Assembly: GCA_905182105.1 (NCBI GenBank)
Contig: CAJJAR010000025.1
Coordinates: 1-64,000 of the forward strand
Length of the DNA stretch: 64,000 nucleotides
Origin: an uncultured Paracoccaceae bacterium
Lineage (GTDB): Bacteria; Pseudomonadota; Alphaproteobacteria; Rhodobacterales; Rhodobacteraceae
Direction: 5' to 3'
Below, piece after piece: positions 33,685-44,062 of the stretch. The position numbers were made by a program, and so were the translations under genes. The first letter of the stretch is position 1. Every line of letters begins with the position of its first letter. Below the pieces are notes generated by a model. That model was not told where the DNA came from. It worked only from the letters and a program-made list of their open reading frames with translations, and did no database searches.

Positions 33685-35448
33685 TCAATCGTCCTCAAAC
33701 GGATCCCATTCACCTTCGACTTCTGGCAATGCATCCTGAACAGCCTCTGCAGCGATCTGTTCTGGGGTGCGGATGGATTTAATTTTGGCCTTTGGGAACT
33801 GGGTTAGAACGGCCTGAACCAGGGGGTGATTGGTGGCTTTGGCTTGCAGCGCATTGTCTGCAGCGTCGCGCACCTCGGCGATGGTTTCTGCACCCCCTTC
33901 GTTCACAACGATAACAGCCCAGCGGTTGCCAGTCAGTTGTTGCAGCTTTGCGCCTAAACGTTGTGCCATGTCGCGCGGTGCGCGGTCAGTTGGCACAAAT
34001 TCGATACGCCCCGGTTGGTATGCTGCCAGTTGTAATGTGGTTTCTAGGTCGACCAGCAACTTCACATCTCGGCTGCTGCGGATCAACTCGATGACGTGTT
34101 CGAATGTTGGATAGCGTGTGAGCGATTGATCCGCATTTACGGCCAAAGCCATCGTAGCCGCGCCACTGCTGCCACCCGACATCGAAGGCGTAGATGCATA
34201 GGCGGTCGTGCCGCCACCAGATTGCGCTGGGGCCATGCCGCCACCACTGCCACCACCGTTTGGAGGCGGCGGCGGCGGGATCGCGTTGCTCAGCTTGCGC
34301 ACCAGTTCTTCAGGGCTGGGCAGGTCGGCCACGTGGGTCAGGCGAATGATTGCCATTTCAGCGGCCATCATGGCGTTGGGCGCGGCTGCGACCTCGTCCA
34401 AGCTTTTGAGTAGCATTTGCCATAGGCGTGTTAGCACGCGCATCGGTAGGTTTTCAGCCATTGCCAAACCACGTGCCCGCTCATCTGGGGACACTGTTGG
34501 GTCTTCGGCGGCTTCAGGTGTGATCTTAACAACAGACACCCAGTGCGTGATTTCAGCCAGATCGCGGATCACGGCCATTGGATCAGCACCGTCAGCGTAT
34601 TGGCTGCTAAGTTCTGTTAGAGCACCCGCTGCGTCACCGCGGAGAACCATGTCGATCAGGTCAAGCACACGGCCACGATCGGCAAGGCCAAGCATTGCGC
34701 GCACTTGGTCTGCAGATGTTTCACCAGCGCCGTGGCTAATGGCCTGATCCAAAAGGGACGTTGCATCACGTGCAGAGCCTTCGGCGGCGCGTGCTATTAG
34801 GGCTAATGCGTCATCCGCGATTAGGGCGTTTTCAGCGCCTGCGATCTTTTGCATCAATGCAATCATAACTTCGGGTTCAATTCGGCGCAGATCAAAACGC
34901 TGGCAACGGGACAGAACCGTAACAGGGACCTTGCGAATTTCTGTGGTCGCAAAGACAAATTTAACGTGGGCGGGTGGTTCTTCAAGTGTCTTCAGCAGGG
35001 CGTTGAACGCGCCTGTGGACAGCATGTGAACCTCATCAATGATATAGACTTTGTAACGGGCAGAGGCCGCGCGATAATGCACAGAGTCGATGATCTCGCG
35101 AATGTTGGCGACGCCTGTGTTGGATGCAGCATCCATTTCCATGACGTCAACGTGGCGACCTTCCATGATGGCCGTGCAATGTTCGCACTGACCACATGGT
35201 TCAGTTGTTGGTTTGCCACTGCCGTCTGGTCCGATGCAGTTCATGCCTTTGGCGATAATCCGTGCGGTGGTGGTTTTACCTGTCCCACGAATACCAGTCA
35301 TCATGAACGCTTGGGCTATGCGATCTGCCTCAAACGCGTTCTTAAGTATGCGCACCATCGCCTCTTGGCCGACAAGGTCGATAAAGGTTTCTGGCCGATA
35401 TTTACGGGCCAATACTTGATAGGCAGTTTTGGGCGTTTCAGACATCAA
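33685..35448 (-). CDS. dnaX: DNA polymerase III subunits gamma/tau
   Basis: This clamp-loader ATPase of 587 residues has Walker A TGIRGTGKTTT (about residues 51-61), a zinc module with Cys71, 85, 88 and 91 (EPCGQCEHC), Walker B region YKVYIIDEVHMLSTGAFNAL, and the SRC motif VLSRCQRFDLRR. A Gly/Pro-rich linker near residue 400 (PPPPPNGGGSGGG) leads to a tau domain that binds polymerase and helicase. The tau form is complete. Two adjacent ATG codons can start it. It heads the dnaX-ybaB-recR operon. Confidence 0.97.
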   Translation of the reverse strand: MMSETPKTAYQVLARKYRPETFIDLVGQEAMVRILKNAFEADRIAQAFMMTGIRGTGKTTTARIIAKGMNCIGPDGSGKPTTEPCGQCEHCTAIMEGRHVDVMEMDAASNTGVANIREIIDSVHYRAASARYKVYIIDEVHMLSTGAFNALLKTLEEPPAHVKFVFATTEIRKVPVTVLSRCQRFDLRRIEPEVMIALMQKIAGAENALIADDALALIARAAEGSARDATSLLDQAISHGAGETSADQVRAMLGLADRGRVLDLIDMVLRGDAAGALTELSSQYADGADPMAVIRDLAEITHWVSVVKITPEAAEDPTVSPDERARGLAMAENLPMRVLTRLWQMLLKSLDEVAAAPNAMMAAEMAIIRLTHVADLPSPEELVRKLSNAIPPPPPPNGGGSGGGMAPAQSGGGTTAYASTPSMSGGSSGAATMALAVNADQSLTRYPTFEHVIELIRSSRDVKLLVDLETTLQLAAYQPGRIEFVPTDRAPRDMAQRLGAKLQQLTGNRWAVIVVNEGGAETIAEVRDAADNALQAKATNHPLVQAVLTQFPKAKIKSIRTPEQIAAEAVQDALPEVEGEWDPFEDD

Positions 35449-35608
35449 AAGGCTTTCATCAGATTCGTCTTCGTTAGAAAGTAGAGCGCCAGCCTGTTAA
35501 GGTCCACAGCCAGCTGCGCAGCCAGCAGATAAAGATCAGTTTTGTGGCGTTTGTTATAGTTCTTTTGTTTAGATATACGTTTTGAAAATTATGGGGTGGG
35601 AGTTTGCT

Positions 35609-36441
35609 ATGCGTTTGCGTGGTATAAAAGGGAGTCGAAACATCGAAGATCGTCGCGGTGGTGGCGGCAAGCGCCGTGCTGGAGGTGGTGTTGGTCTATT
35701 GGTCGTTTTGGCCGTTGGGTGTTTCACAGGCGTTGATGTGACGCCGCTTTTGGATGGAGCACAGTAACCCCAACAAACGCAATCTCGTCAGGTGAGTGCC
35801 GAAGGCGAACGCGCGAGTCAATTCACATTCGCCGTTTTGGCGACAACTGAACAGGTCTGAACCAAGATTTTTCGTGAGCAATTGGACCTTCCCTATAATG
35901 CCCCCGTGTTGGTCTTGTATTCTGGTGTGACCCAAAGTCCCTGTGGGGGTGCGTCTGGCGCGACAGGCCCATTTTACTGCCTTGTGGATAAAAAAGCATA
36001 TTTGGACACCTTGTTTTTTACAACAATGTCTCAACAATTGGGCGCAGGTGGTGATTTGTGGCGGCTTACGTAATTGCGCATGAGGTGGCCCACCACGTTC
36101 AAAACGAGTTGAGCATTTTGCCAAAGGTCGATCAAGCCCGTCGTGCGTCTAGCACCACAGAGGCGAATGCGCTGACTGTGCGGCTTGAGGTGATGGTGGA
36201 TTGTTTGTCGGGTGTGTGGGCGCGCAATGTCGAGGGGTTGCATGAGCGCGGCGATCTGGAAGAAGCATTGAATGCAGAGCGGATGATCAGTGACGACCAT
36301 TTGCAGCGACAAGCAGGGCGCGGGCCCAATCCGCATATCTTTACGTATGGCACGTCGGCTCAACGGGCGCGCTGGTTCGATGTGGTTTTTGATACCGGCA
36401 ACATAGGGCGCTGTGATACGTTTGCAGCGGAGCGGTTGTAA
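35609..36441 (+). pseudogene. YpfJ-type neutral zinc metallopeptidase, broken
   Basis: ATG 35609 opens MRLRGIKGSRNIEDRRGGGG, the family N-terminus, followed by one transmembrane helix. A TAA interrupts after DVTPLLDGAQ (CAA to TAA likely), and a TGA replaces Trp in EQV-TKIF. The frame continues [20 protein letters not shown] and [10 protein letters not shown], where loss of one T in TTT shifts the frame. The rest, [17 protein letters not shown] with zinc motif HEVAHH and VDCLSGVWARNVEGL, is in the other frame to 36441. Two stops and one frameshift abolish the putative membrane-anchored peptidase. Confidence 0.8.
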
Positions 36442-36526
36442 GGTGGGGATGCTTGCCCTATCGTCGTTTTCTACGAAAACAACTGACGGGTCTCGCCTTT
36501 AACACTGTGTGCTTAAGGTTTGAGGT

Positions 36527-36619
36527 GAGAGATTGACAACGACCCAAACGGGACTCGTTACGGCTGCTTCCTTCCGGATCTGACCGGGTTGGCGAGGCGC
36601 TTGCCCGCGCCAACCTCTC
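36527..36619 (-). ncRNA. ffs: Signal recognition particle RNA (4.5S type)
   Basis: The minus strand contains CGGTCAGATCCGGAAGGAA followed by GCAGCCGTAACGAG, the apical loop that binds the Ffh M domain. Flanking arms GAGAGGTTGGC and GTCAATCTCTC pair over 11 positions (two G-U), giving a hairpin RNA of about 93 nt. Ends are estimated from this pairing. It is divergent from nudC, and its protein partner Ffh is also encoded in this window. Confidence 0.92.
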
Positions 36620-36757
36620 GAGGGTGATATAGCCCTGCGTATGTGTTGGTGCAAGAGGGTCATTAAAAATGGCTGTGATGTTTCGTTGTTGGGCAGGGGA
36701 TTGTGCCTGATGACACTGCGTGGCAAGCCTTGGGTGCAGCAGCTAGGGAGCTTAAAA

Positions 36758-37726
36758 ATGAAAAATGCCGAGCAAGTCACCTTTGGTGGCTCAGCGTTGG
36801 ATCGCGCGGGCGAAGTTCGTAGTAACCCTGACGTCATTCAATCTATGAAGCAGGCGTCTGATTCTACAGCTGTTGTATTTTGGCGTGGTAAGCCGCTGAT
36901 ATATAAAACAAGGCCCGCAGGTTTGATGCGTCTTGGGCTGGATCATCCGATTCTTGAAGGCGCTGCGGATCATTTGATTTTACTGGGTCGTGAAGACGGC
37001 GTTGCAGTTTTTGCGCACGACCTGTCTGCTTGGGAACCCGATGAACTAGACGCTGATGCGCTGGGCGGCTTTCTTGACCCTAGTGAACAGCAGCATCCAA
37101 GCCTGTCAGAAAATCAAGTATTCGCTGAATTACGTCGTGTCATGACGTGGTTGAACCCGCGTGATGCGGAATTGGCTGCCTCTGGGCGTGCAATTTTTAG
37201 TTGGCACGAAAGCCATGGATTTTGCGCAAAATGTGGTGTGCAGTCGGTTGTTTCTAACGCAGGTTGGCAGCGGGATTGCCCTGCTTGTCATGCCCACCAC
37301 TTTCCGCGCACTGATCCTGTGGTGATCATGCTTATAACGAATGGTGATAATGTTTTGATGGGGCGTTCGCCCGGCTGGCCTGAGGGAATGTATTCTCTGC
37401 TAGCGGGGTTTGTTGAGCCTGGCGAGACACTAGAGGCCGCGGTGCGGCGCGAAGTTTTTGAGGAATCCGGAGTGCGTGTTGGTGATGTAAGCTATTTGTC
37501 CAGCCAACCATGGCCATTCCCTGCATCCTTGATGTTTGGCTGTGCGGGCGTTGCATTGTCTGACGAAATTAACATCGATCCTGTCGAGATCGAAGACGCA
37601 ATGTGGGTCAGTCGAGATGAGATGATGCGCATCTTTGCTGGGCAACACCCAAAAATTCTGCCTGCACGCAAAGGTGCTATTGCACACTTCTTATTAGAAA
37701 ATTGGCTCGCAGATTCAATGGATTAG
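36758..37726 (+). CDS. nudC: NAD(+) diphosphatase / deNADding Nudix enzyme
   Basis: This 322-residue NudC-type Nudix hydrolase has an N-terminal domain and a zinc ribbon (FCAKCGVQS, then DCPACHAHHFPRTDPVVIML). The Nudix box is GFVEPGETLEAAVRREVFEE plus SGV, followed by the NADH-specific SQPWPFPASLM (SQPWPFPxS). It cleaves NAD(H) to NMN(H) and AMP and removes NAD caps from RNA. The ATG at 36758 is chosen for its AGGGAG ribosome site. An upstream in-frame ATG would overlap the SRP RNA leader region. Intact. Confidence 0.95.
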   Translation: MKNAEQVTFGGSALDRAGEVRSNPDVIQSMKQASDSTAVVFWRGKPLIYKTRPAGLMRLGLDHPILEGAADHLILLGREDGVAVFAHDLSAWEPDELDADALGGFLDPSEQQHPSLSENQVFAELRRVMTWLNPRDAELAASGRAIFSWHESHGFCAKCGVQSVVSNAGWQRDCPACHAHHFPRTDPVVIMLITNGDNVLMGRSPGWPEGMYSLLAGFVEPGETLEAAVRREVFEESGVRVGDVSYLSSQPWPFPASLMFGCAGVALSDEINIDPVEIEDAMWVSRDEMMRIFAGQHPKILPARKGAIAHFLLENWLADSMD

Positions 37727-37760
37727 GGGGAAAGTGGCACAAAATAGATGAGGCCAAATC

Positions 37761-38222
37761 ATGAAGTTTAGCACGCGCGAAGATGTGGAAGTCCCAATTG
37801 ATCAAGCATTCGCTTTGATCTGTGATTTCGACGCGTACGAACGTAGTGCAATGCGCCGCGGAGCTGAAGTGCGCCGCATGGACGACATGACGAAGCCAGG
37901 CGTAGGCATGAAATGGGCTGCTTCATTCAAGATGCGTGGCAAAAAGCGTGATCTGGAAATGGAAATGACCCGCTTTGAAAGGCCAAACGAGATTTGCGTG
38001 CTGTCCTCCACCAGTGGCATCGACGGCACTGGTCAGATCGAATTGCTGGCTTTGTCACGCAATCGGACACGTGTTTCTGTCGTGTTTGAATTGAAACTCA
38101 CAAACTTGTCCGCGCGACTGTTGGTTCAATTACTTAAGCTGGCAAAGAATTCACTCACGAAGCGTTATAGGCTTCGCGTAGCTGAGTATGCTAAAAGTAT
38201 CGAAGATCGTCACCAAAGCTAA
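37761..38222 (+). CDS. SRPBCC-family protein
   Basis: This 153-residue START/Bet v1-like (SRPBCC) protein opens MKFSTREDVEVPIDQAFALI with CDFDAYERSAMRRGAEVRR, followed by GVGMKWAASFKMRGKKRDLE and a C-terminal amphipathic helix (LLVQLLKLAKNSLTKRYR). The fold usually binds hydrophobic ligands or lipids. No enzymatic motif is visible and the ligand is unknown. It lies 34 bases after nudC and is probably co-transcribed. It is convergent with pheA, with a gap of about 25 bases. Confidence 0.8.
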   Translation: MKFSTREDVEVPIDQAFALICDFDAYERSAMRRGAEVRRMDDMTKPGVGMKWAASFKMRGKKRDLEMEMTRFERPNEICVLSSTSGIDGTGQIELLALSRNRTRVSVVFELKLTNLSARLLVQLLKLAKNSLTKRYRLRVAEYAKSIEDRHQS

Positions 38223-38247
38223 ATATAGTCAATTTTGGCAGAAGGCG

Positions 38248-39078
38248 TTAGTTACGGCCTTGGGCGGCTGGGTAGACACCCAATACTTCCATCATATTCG
38301 TGAAGTAACTCATTTCCTCTAGGGCGCGCGCCACAGCAGCGTCTTCGGGGTGCCCTTCGATGTCCGCATAAAAGCGCGTCGCAGTGAATGTACCGCCGAC
38401 CATATAACTTTCCAGCTTGGTCATGTTGATGCCATTGGTCGCGAAGCCACCCATTACTTTATACAGCGCTGCTGGAATGTTTCGGACTTCAAAGACAAAG
38501 GTCGTCAGCATTTTTTCAGCGCGGCGTGTCGAATCGGGTTCTGGGGACATCAAAAGAAAGCGGGTTGTATTGTGCCCTTGGTCCTCGATGTCTTCGGCCA
38601 ATATATCCATGTCATAGATGTCGGCCGCTACAGATGATGCCAATGCGCCAACACCGGTTTTGCCCGTCTGTGAGATTTCGGCGGCTGCGCCAGCGCTGTC
38701 GACTGCAGTTTCCGAGGTGATTCCATTTGCATCCAAAAATGCGCGTGCTTGAGGAATAAGGACCATGTGGGCACGGACATGTTTGATTTGTTCCAAGGTC
38801 TGACCGCGATTTGCCATTAAGCTGATACGAACACGGACAAATTCTTCGTCGATAATATGCAGGCCGCTTTCTGGCAAAAGGCGGTGGATATCAGCGACAC
38901 GGCCATAGGTCGTATTTTCGACTGGTAACATGGCCAAATCAGCCTGACCTTTACGTACAGCGTTCAAAACATCCTCGAATCCTAAGCAAGGGACCGGTTG
39001 GGCATTTGGCCGCGCCTTAAGACAGGCTTCGTGGCTGTAGGCGCCTAAGGCCCCTTGAAAGGCGATACGTTGTGTCAT
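38248..39078 (-). CDS. pheA: Prephenate dehydratase
   Basis: This monofunctional prephenate dehydratase of 276 residues makes phenylpyruvate in phenylalanine synthesis. The catalytic domain (about 1-180) starts MTQRIAFQGALGAYSHEACL and has ADLAMLPVENTTYGRVADIH and the TRF motif (GHNTTRFLLMSPEP). The ACT domain (about 190-275) has KMLTTFVFEVRNIPAALYKVMGG (as KMLTTFVFEV and IPAALYKVMGG) and NMTKLESYMVGG. ATG 39078 is used, and a short in-frame extension to 39093 exists. The separate chorismate mutase gene at about 60 kb could supply its substrate. Confidence 0.95.
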   Translation of the reverse strand: MTQRIAFQGALGAYSHEACLKARPNAQPVPCLGFEDVLNAVRKGQADLAMLPVENTTYGRVADIHRLLPESGLHIIDEEFVRVRISLMANRGQTLEQIKHVRAHMVLIPQARAFLDANGITSETAVDSAGAAAEISQTGKTGVGALASSVAADIYDMDILAEDIEDQGHNTTRFLLMSPEPDSTRRAEKMLTTFVFEVRNIPAALYKVMGGFATNGINMTKLESYMVGGTFTATRFYADIEGHPEDAAVARALEEMSYFTNMMEVLGVYPAAQGRN

Positions 39079-39209
39079 TTCGTGGTCCTTCAACGTCAGA
39101 TGGGCCCAATTTTATGTATCAGGGCGATTGGTCGCGATAACTACACCTAGACAGAGCCAAATGGAACCAATAGATACGCGCCAAACCTACAGATATGGGC
39201 GCGTTACTT

Positions 39210-39716
39210 ATGTTCGATACAATGACACTTACTAAAATTGGCGGCGGTCTCTTTGGCGCGCTGCTTATTCTGCTTCTTGGCAAATGGGTCGCAGAAGAAA
39301 TTTATCACATGGATAGCCATGGCGAAGCTGCATACGTCATCGAAGTTGAAGACGCACCTGTAAGCGGCGACGAAGTCGCTGAGGTAGGCATCGAAGAGTT
39401 GTTGGCATCTGCTGACATCGCAAAAGGTGCCAAAGTATTTAAGAAATGCGGCGCTTGCCACAAACTTGAAGCTGGCGCGAACGGTACAGGTCCATACCTT
39501 TACGGTGTTGTGAACCGCGCTATCGCTGCAGCTGAAGGCTTTTCCTACTCTGGTGTTCTTGCTTCATTGGAAGGCAACTGGGATGCAGAAGCTTTGAACG
39601 GTTTCTTGACCAAACCAAAGGCATACGCACCGGGCACAACAATGGGATTTGCTGGTTTGAAAAAGCCACAAGATCGCGCTGACGTGATCGCCTATTTGGA
39701 CAGTCTTGACGACTGA
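39210..39716 (+). CDS. cycM: Membrane-anchored cytochrome c552-type protein
   Basis: This 168-residue protein has an uncleaved N-terminal helix (GGGLFGALLILLLGKWVA), an acidic periplasmic linker, and a class I cytochrome c domain with haem-binding CGACH at residues 80-84 and distal Met145 in GTTMGFAGLKK. It resembles the CycM/c552 proteins of Paracoccus and Rhodobacter, which carry electrons from the bc1 complex to cytochrome oxidase. The alternative start at 39195 would add five residues. It is divergent from pheA. A terminator follows. Confidence 0.9.
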   Translation: MFDTMTLTKIGGGLFGALLILLLGKWVAEEIYHMDSHGEAAYVIEVEDAPVSGDEVAEVGIEELLASADIAKGAKVFKKCGACHKLEAGANGTGPYLYGVVNRAIAAAEGFSYSGVLASLEGNWDAEALNGFLTKPKAYAPGTTMGFAGLKKPQDRADVIAYLDSLDD

Positions 39717-39741
39717 TCCAAGATCAAATTTTAGAAATTAG

Positions 39742-39774
39742 GGCCGTATGTATATTGCATGCGGTCTTTTTTTG
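39742..39774 (+). terminator. Rho-independent terminator after the cytochrome gene
   Basis: GGGCCGTATG pairs imperfectly with GCATGCGGTC around TATATT and is followed by TTTTTTT. Confidence 0.65.
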
Positions 39775-39925
39775 TTCGGGGCGCTTTAAAAACTGATCTA
39801 ATTTAGCCTGAATGGTATATTAAGGGCCTGTTCATGAATTCTCAACTTGATTGTAACGTTGCTGGCCCTTTAGCGTAGCTGAGATATATTTGTGTAAACA
39901 TTGATGAAAATAGAGGATCAGCCAC

Positions 39926-41857
39926 ATGTCCCAATCCCGCATGACCGCCAAAACCAAATCTGTCGATTTGAGACCCGTTTTATGGAGCATTGGAATATTG
40001 GCACTTATCACGGCCAGCCTGTTTGCGAGCGCATTGCGAGCGCAAGAGAAGACAATCGTTTCGCACGGTTATTCATTCTACGGTAATTTGGATTATCCGG
40101 CTGATTACGCTCACTTCAGCTATGTGAACCCTGACGCGCCAAAAGGCGGTGAGATTTCTATCGGCACCGTTGGTACATTTGACTCGATGAACCCTTATTC
40201 ACGTAAAGGCCGCAGCGGCGCCTTGGGCAGCGTGATGTACGAAAGCTTGTTAGGTGAAGGTGTGAACCAAACGCCTGCACCAGCAGATGTTTACAGCCAA
40301 GGCTATGGACTGCTGGCCGAAAGCCTTGAGTACGACGAGGGTCGCAATTGGGTGATCTTTAACATGCGTCCGGAAGCTAAATTTTCTGATGGCACGCCTT
40401 TGACGGCTCACGATATCAGGTTCAGCCATAATCTATTGCTTGATGAGGGTTTGAAATCTTACGCTGATGCGGTTCGTAAAATGATCCCCAAAGTCGAGAT
40501 TTTGAACGATCACAAGATTAAGTTCTATTTTGCCGAAGATATTTCACGGCGCAGCCTGATCGAATTGGTCGGTGGCATCCCAGCGTGGTCCAAAAAGTGG
40601 TACGAAGAAACTGGCCTTGGCTTGAACGAAAGCCGGATGGAGGTTTCTCCAGGTTCTGGTGCTTACATGATCGAAACGGTCGATGTGAATCGCCGTATCG
40701 TTTATAAACGTAACCCTGGCTATTGGGGAAATGACCTGCCATTCAACAAGGGCCGCAATAACTTTGACAGAATCCGTATAGAGTACTTTGGCGATGACAC
40801 TGCCGCGTTTGAGGCATTCAAAGCCGGCGAATACACATTCCGTCAGGGCCGCAATTCTAAAAAGTGGGCGACAGCCTATGAGTTTGAAAAAGTCCAGAAC
40901 GGTCAGATCGTTAAGAAAAGCCTTCCCAATGGATCACCTCCATCGCCAAGCGGATTTGTGTTCAACCTAAGTTCTGAAGTTCTAAAGGACAGTCGTGTGC
41001 GCCATGCAATTGCATTGGCTTATAACTTTGAATGGACGAATGAATCTCTTCAACATGGCTTGTTCAAACAACGCGCCTCTTTCACTCAAGATACGCCTCT
41101 CATGGCAACCGGCGTTCCTGAGGGCAAAGAGTTGGAGATATTGAAATCTCTTGGTGATCTGGTTCCTGATGAAATTTTGAACGAACCTATCAAGATGCCA
41201 CACACCTCTAGCGCAAATCGTTTGTTGGATAGGCGCAATATTCGTGCCGCAAGTAAATTTTTGGATGAGGCAGGTTGGGCCGTTGATGCGAGCGGCGTTC
41301 GCCGTAATGCAGTAGGCGAGGCGCTGGAGCTTAGCTTCTTATATAATTCAAGTTCTTCTGACACGCTGAATGGTATCGTTGAGAACTTTATTAGCAACGT
41401 TGATGCACTGGGTGCTAAGCTTAAACTAGAAAGCGTAGATTCATCACAATTCACGTCCCGTCGGCGCGACCGCGACTACGATATGATCTTTAGTGGTTAT
41501 AGCGCATTCTTGGGGACGGGGACTTCATTGCCCCAACAGTTTGGGTCTGAAGATGCTGCATACTCACTGTTCAATCCGGCTGGCTTAGCCAGTCCATTGG
41601 TAGATGCCGTGATCGATGCGTCGTTACAAGTTCTGACACGTGAGGATGAAGTCGCATCATTGATGGCGCTGGATCGTGTCCTTCGTCATGAATTCATCAT
41701 GATTCCGGTGTGGTACAATGCAGATCACTGGGTGGCGTATTATGACCAGTACGGTCATCCTGAAACGATCCCTGCCTATGGTTTGGGATACCTCGATTTT
41801 TGGTGGTTTGAAGAAGATAAAGCAGCCAAACTTCGTGACGCTGGCGCGCTGAGATAA
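39926..41857 (+). CDS. yejA: YejA-type peptide-binding protein
   Basis: This 643-residue periplasmic solute-binding protein of the SBP_bac_5 family is the binding component of an oligopeptide/microcin C-type ABC importer. A signal region ([21 protein letters not shown]) precedes [40 protein letters not shown] and [18 protein letters not shown] are typical of YejA, and the C-terminus reads [16 protein letters not shown]. It heads yejABEF with 7 bases to yejB. Start at 39926 or the ATG five codons on. Intact. Confidence 0.92.
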   Translation: MSQSRMTAKTKSVDLRPVLWSIGILALITASLFASALRAQEKTIVSHGYSFYGNLDYPADYAHFSYVNPDAPKGGEISIGTVGTFDSMNPYSRKGRSGALGSVMYESLLGEGVNQTPAPADVYSQGYGLLAESLEYDEGRNWVIFNMRPEAKFSDGTPLTAHDIRFSHNLLLDEGLKSYADAVRKMIPKVEILNDHKIKFYFAEDISRRSLIELVGGIPAWSKKWYEETGLGLNESRMEVSPGSGAYMIETVDVNRRIVYKRNPGYWGNDLPFNKGRNNFDRIRIEYFGDDTAAFEAFKAGEYTFRQGRNSKKWATAYEFEKVQNGQIVKKSLPNGSPPSPSGFVFNLSSEVLKDSRVRHAIALAYNFEWTNESLQHGLFKQRASFTQDTPLMATGVPEGKELEILKSLGDLVPDEILNEPIKMPHTSSANRLLDRRNIRAASKFLDEAGWAVDASGVRRNAVGEALELSFLYNSSSSDTLNGIVENFISNVDALGAKLKLESVDSSQFTSRRRDRDYDMIFSGYSAFLGTGTSLPQQFGSEDAAYSLFNPAGLASPLVDAVIDASLQVLTREDEVASLMALDRVLRHEFIMIPVWYNADHWVAYYDQYGHPETIPAYGLGYLDFWWFEEDKAAKLRDAGALR

Positions 41858-41864
41858 TCTGCGC

Positions 41865-42956
41865 GTGAGTTCATATATATTAAGGCGACTTTTGCTGATT
41901 ATTCCAACGCTGTTGGGTATTTTGCTGGTGAATTTCACCTTGGTGCAATTTGTGCCCGGTGGCCCTGTTGAGCAGGCGATTGCGCGTGCTCAGGGGCAAG
42001 GCGATGTGTTGGAGGGCATAACAGGCGCTGGCAGTGATGCGGGTGTTGATGATCTTAGCACGGGATCAGACAGCCAATATATTGGCGCGCGCGGATTGCC
42101 GCCAGAGTACATCAAAGAATTGGAGGCAGAGTTTGGTTTTGACAAACCACCAGTTCAGCGTTTCGTGAATATGGTTTGGAACTATGTCCGATTTGATTTT
42201 GGTGAAAGCTATTTCAGATCGATCTCGGTTATCGACTTGGTGAAAGAAAAACTGCCCGTCTCTATCACACTTGGCCTTTGGTCAACGTTGATTGCCTACG
42301 CGATTTCGATACCTCTGGGCATTCGCAAAGCGATCAAAGATGGGTCGCGTTTTGATACGTGGACAAGTGCGTTTATCATTGGGGCCTATGCGATTCCCAG
42401 CTTTCTTTTCGCAATTATGCTTTTGGTACTGTTTGCAGGTGGTAGTTATTATCAATGGTTCCCGCTGCGTGGTCTGACCTCTGACAACTTCGATGATCTG
42501 ACAGTGATGGGTAAGGTGCTTGATTATTTCTGGCACATCACACTGCCTGTGCTGGCTGGCACAATCGGTGGTTTCGCGACCCTGACTTTGCTGACCAAGA
42601 ATAGTTTTCTGGACGAGATCAAGAAGCTTTATGTGGTGACTGCCAAGGCAAAAGGCCTAAGCGAACGCCAAGTTCTTTATGGTCACGTTTTTCGCAACGC
42701 GATGTTGATTGTGATCGCTGGTTTTCCAAGCCTGTTCATCTCTGTTTTCTTTGGTGGCTCATTAATCATCGAAACCATCTTTTCCCTCGATGGCCTCGGT
42801 CGTTTGGGATTTGAGGCAGCAGTCGCACGTGACTATCCAATCGTATTTGGCACTCTGTATATCTTTGGTTTGATGGGTTTGTTCGTCGCGATCCTATCGG
42901 ACCTCATGTATGTGCTTGTCGATCCACGCATCGATTTTGAGAAGAGGGAAGGCTGA
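41865..42956 (+). CDS. yejB: YejB-type ABC transporter permease
   Basis: This 363-residue inner-membrane permease starts [20 protein letters not shown] from a GTG at 41865. It has the long periplasmic loop of YejB (ATATICMCC-like region including [15 protein letters not shown]) and the binding-protein-dependent transport domain with [20 protein letters not shown], the EAA motif that contacts the ATPase. It has about six transmembrane helices. Its TGA stop overlaps the first base of yejE, indicating tight translational coupling. It imports peptides with YejA, YejE and YejF. Confidence 0.92.
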   Translation: MSSYILRRLLLIIPTLLGILLVNFTLVQFVPGGPVEQAIARAQGQGDVLEGITGAGSDAGVDDLSTGSDSQYIGARGLPPEYIKELEAEFGFDKPPVQRFVNMVWNYVRFDFGESYFRSISVIDLVKEKLPVSITLGLWSTLIAYAISIPLGIRKAIKDGSRFDTWTSAFIIGAYAIPSFLFAIMLLVLFAGGSYYQWFPLRGLTSDNFDDLTVMGKVLDYFWHITLPVLAGTIGGFATLTLLTKNSFLDEIKKLYVVTAKAKGLSERQVLYGHVFRNAMLIVIAGFPSLFISVFFGGSLIIETIFSLDGLGRLGFEAAVARDYPIVFGTLYIFGLMGLFVAILSDLMYVLVDPRIDFEKREG

Positions 42957-44062
42957 TGGCTATGTCCCCCCTAAACCAGCGTCGCTGGCGCAATTTTTGC
43001 CACAACAAGCGGGCTTACTGGTCTCTTTTGTTGTTCTCAATCCTGTTTGGGCTGAGTCTGTGTGCGGAGCTGTTGGCCTATGATAAGCCAATCCTTATTC
43101 GCTATCAGGACAGCTATTACACCCCGATTTTAAATTTTTATCCTGAGACCGAATTTGGTGGCGACTTTGAAACCGAAGCGGTTTACCGCGATCCAGAAGT
43201 GGAATGCCTGATCGTTTCAGGAGGATTGGACATCTGTTTCGATGACCCCGAGGGTGTTATTGAAGACAGCGCTGATGGCGTTGTAAATGGCTACGCGATC
43301 AACAAAGGTTGGACGATTTGGCCACTGATCCCTTATTCTTTTGATACTGCTGTTGAACGTCCGGGTGCAGCACCATTGCCGCCCAATGCACAGAATTGGT
43401 TGGGTACTGATGGGACGAAGCGCGATGTGCTGGCACGAGTTGTTCATGGCTTTCGTTTGTCAGTATTCTTTACGTTAATTGTGACTGGTGCTGCAACGCT
43501 GATTGGTGTTGTCGCAGGTGCGGTGCAAGGGTTCTTTGGTGGGCTGACAGATTTGATTTTCCAGCGCGTAATAGAAGTATGGTCCGCAATTCCGGTGATC
43601 TATGTCATCATCATAATGTTCGCTATTTTAGGACGCAGTTTCTGGCTGTTAGTGTTCTTGTTGGTACTGTTTTCTTGGACCAGCCTAGTTGGCGTTGTGC
43701 GTGCCGAATTCCTGCGTGCGCGCAACCTGGAATACGTCCGTGCCGCCCGCGCTTTGGGTGTCGGTAACGTCACCATCATGTTTCGCCATATGTTGCCAAA
43801 CGCTATGGTGGCGACATTGACCATGCTGCCATTCCTGATCACGGGGACAATTTCGACCCTAGCGATCCTAGATTACCTTGGCTTTGGTTTACCGTCTTCT
43901 GCCCCCTCGTTGGGGGAACTGACATTGCAGGCCAAACAGAACCTTCAGGCCCCTTGGTTGGCATTCACAGCCTTTGGTACATTCGCTGTTATGCTGTCGC
44001 TTTTGGTGTTCATTTTTGAAGGTGTCCGCGATGCTTTTGACCCACGAAAGACATTCCAATGA
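42956..44062 (+). CDS. yejE: YejE-type ABC transporter permease
   Basis: This 368-residue permease begins with LNQRRWRNFCHNKRAYWSLL, the family N-terminal helix. A large periplasmic insert contains paired Cys (VECLIVSGGLDICFDDPEGV), and then NWLGTDGTKRDVLARVVHGF opens the permease domain. The EAA loop reads EYVRAARALGVGNVTIMFRH. It overlaps yejB by one base and yejF by four, so the operon is tightly coupled. It forms the channel heterodimer with YejB. Confidence 0.92.
   Translation: MAMSPLNQRRWRNFCHNKRAYWSLLLFSILFGLSLCAELLAYDKPILIRYQDSYYTPILNFYPETEFGGDFETEAVYRDPEVECLIVSGGLDICFDDPEGVIEDSADGVVNGYAINKGWTIWPLIPYSFDTAVERPGAAPLPPNAQNWLGTDGTKRDVLARVVHGFRLSVFFTLIVTGAATLIGVVAGAVQGFFGGLTDLIFQRVIEVWSAIPVIYVIIIMFAILGRSFWLLVFLLVLFSWTSLVGVVRAEFLRARNLEYVRAARALGVGNVTIMFRHMLPNAMVATLTMLPFLITGTISTLAILDYLGFGLPSSAPSLGELTLQAKQNLQAPWLAFTAFGTFAVMLSLLVFIFEGVRDAFDPRKTFQ

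Noticed and set aside
5148-36441. TGA read as a sense codon (Trp) because many broken genes have in-frame TGA, some at Trp positions
   Set aside because: Intact core genes end in TGA at the expected length (for example rpmI and yejB), and the broken genes also contain TAA, TAG and frameshifts.
36058-36441. A separate small HEVAHH metallopeptidase gene
   Set aside because: It is the C-terminal part of the YpfJ-type gene starting at 35609, joined by a one-base deletion; it lacks its own plausible start signals.
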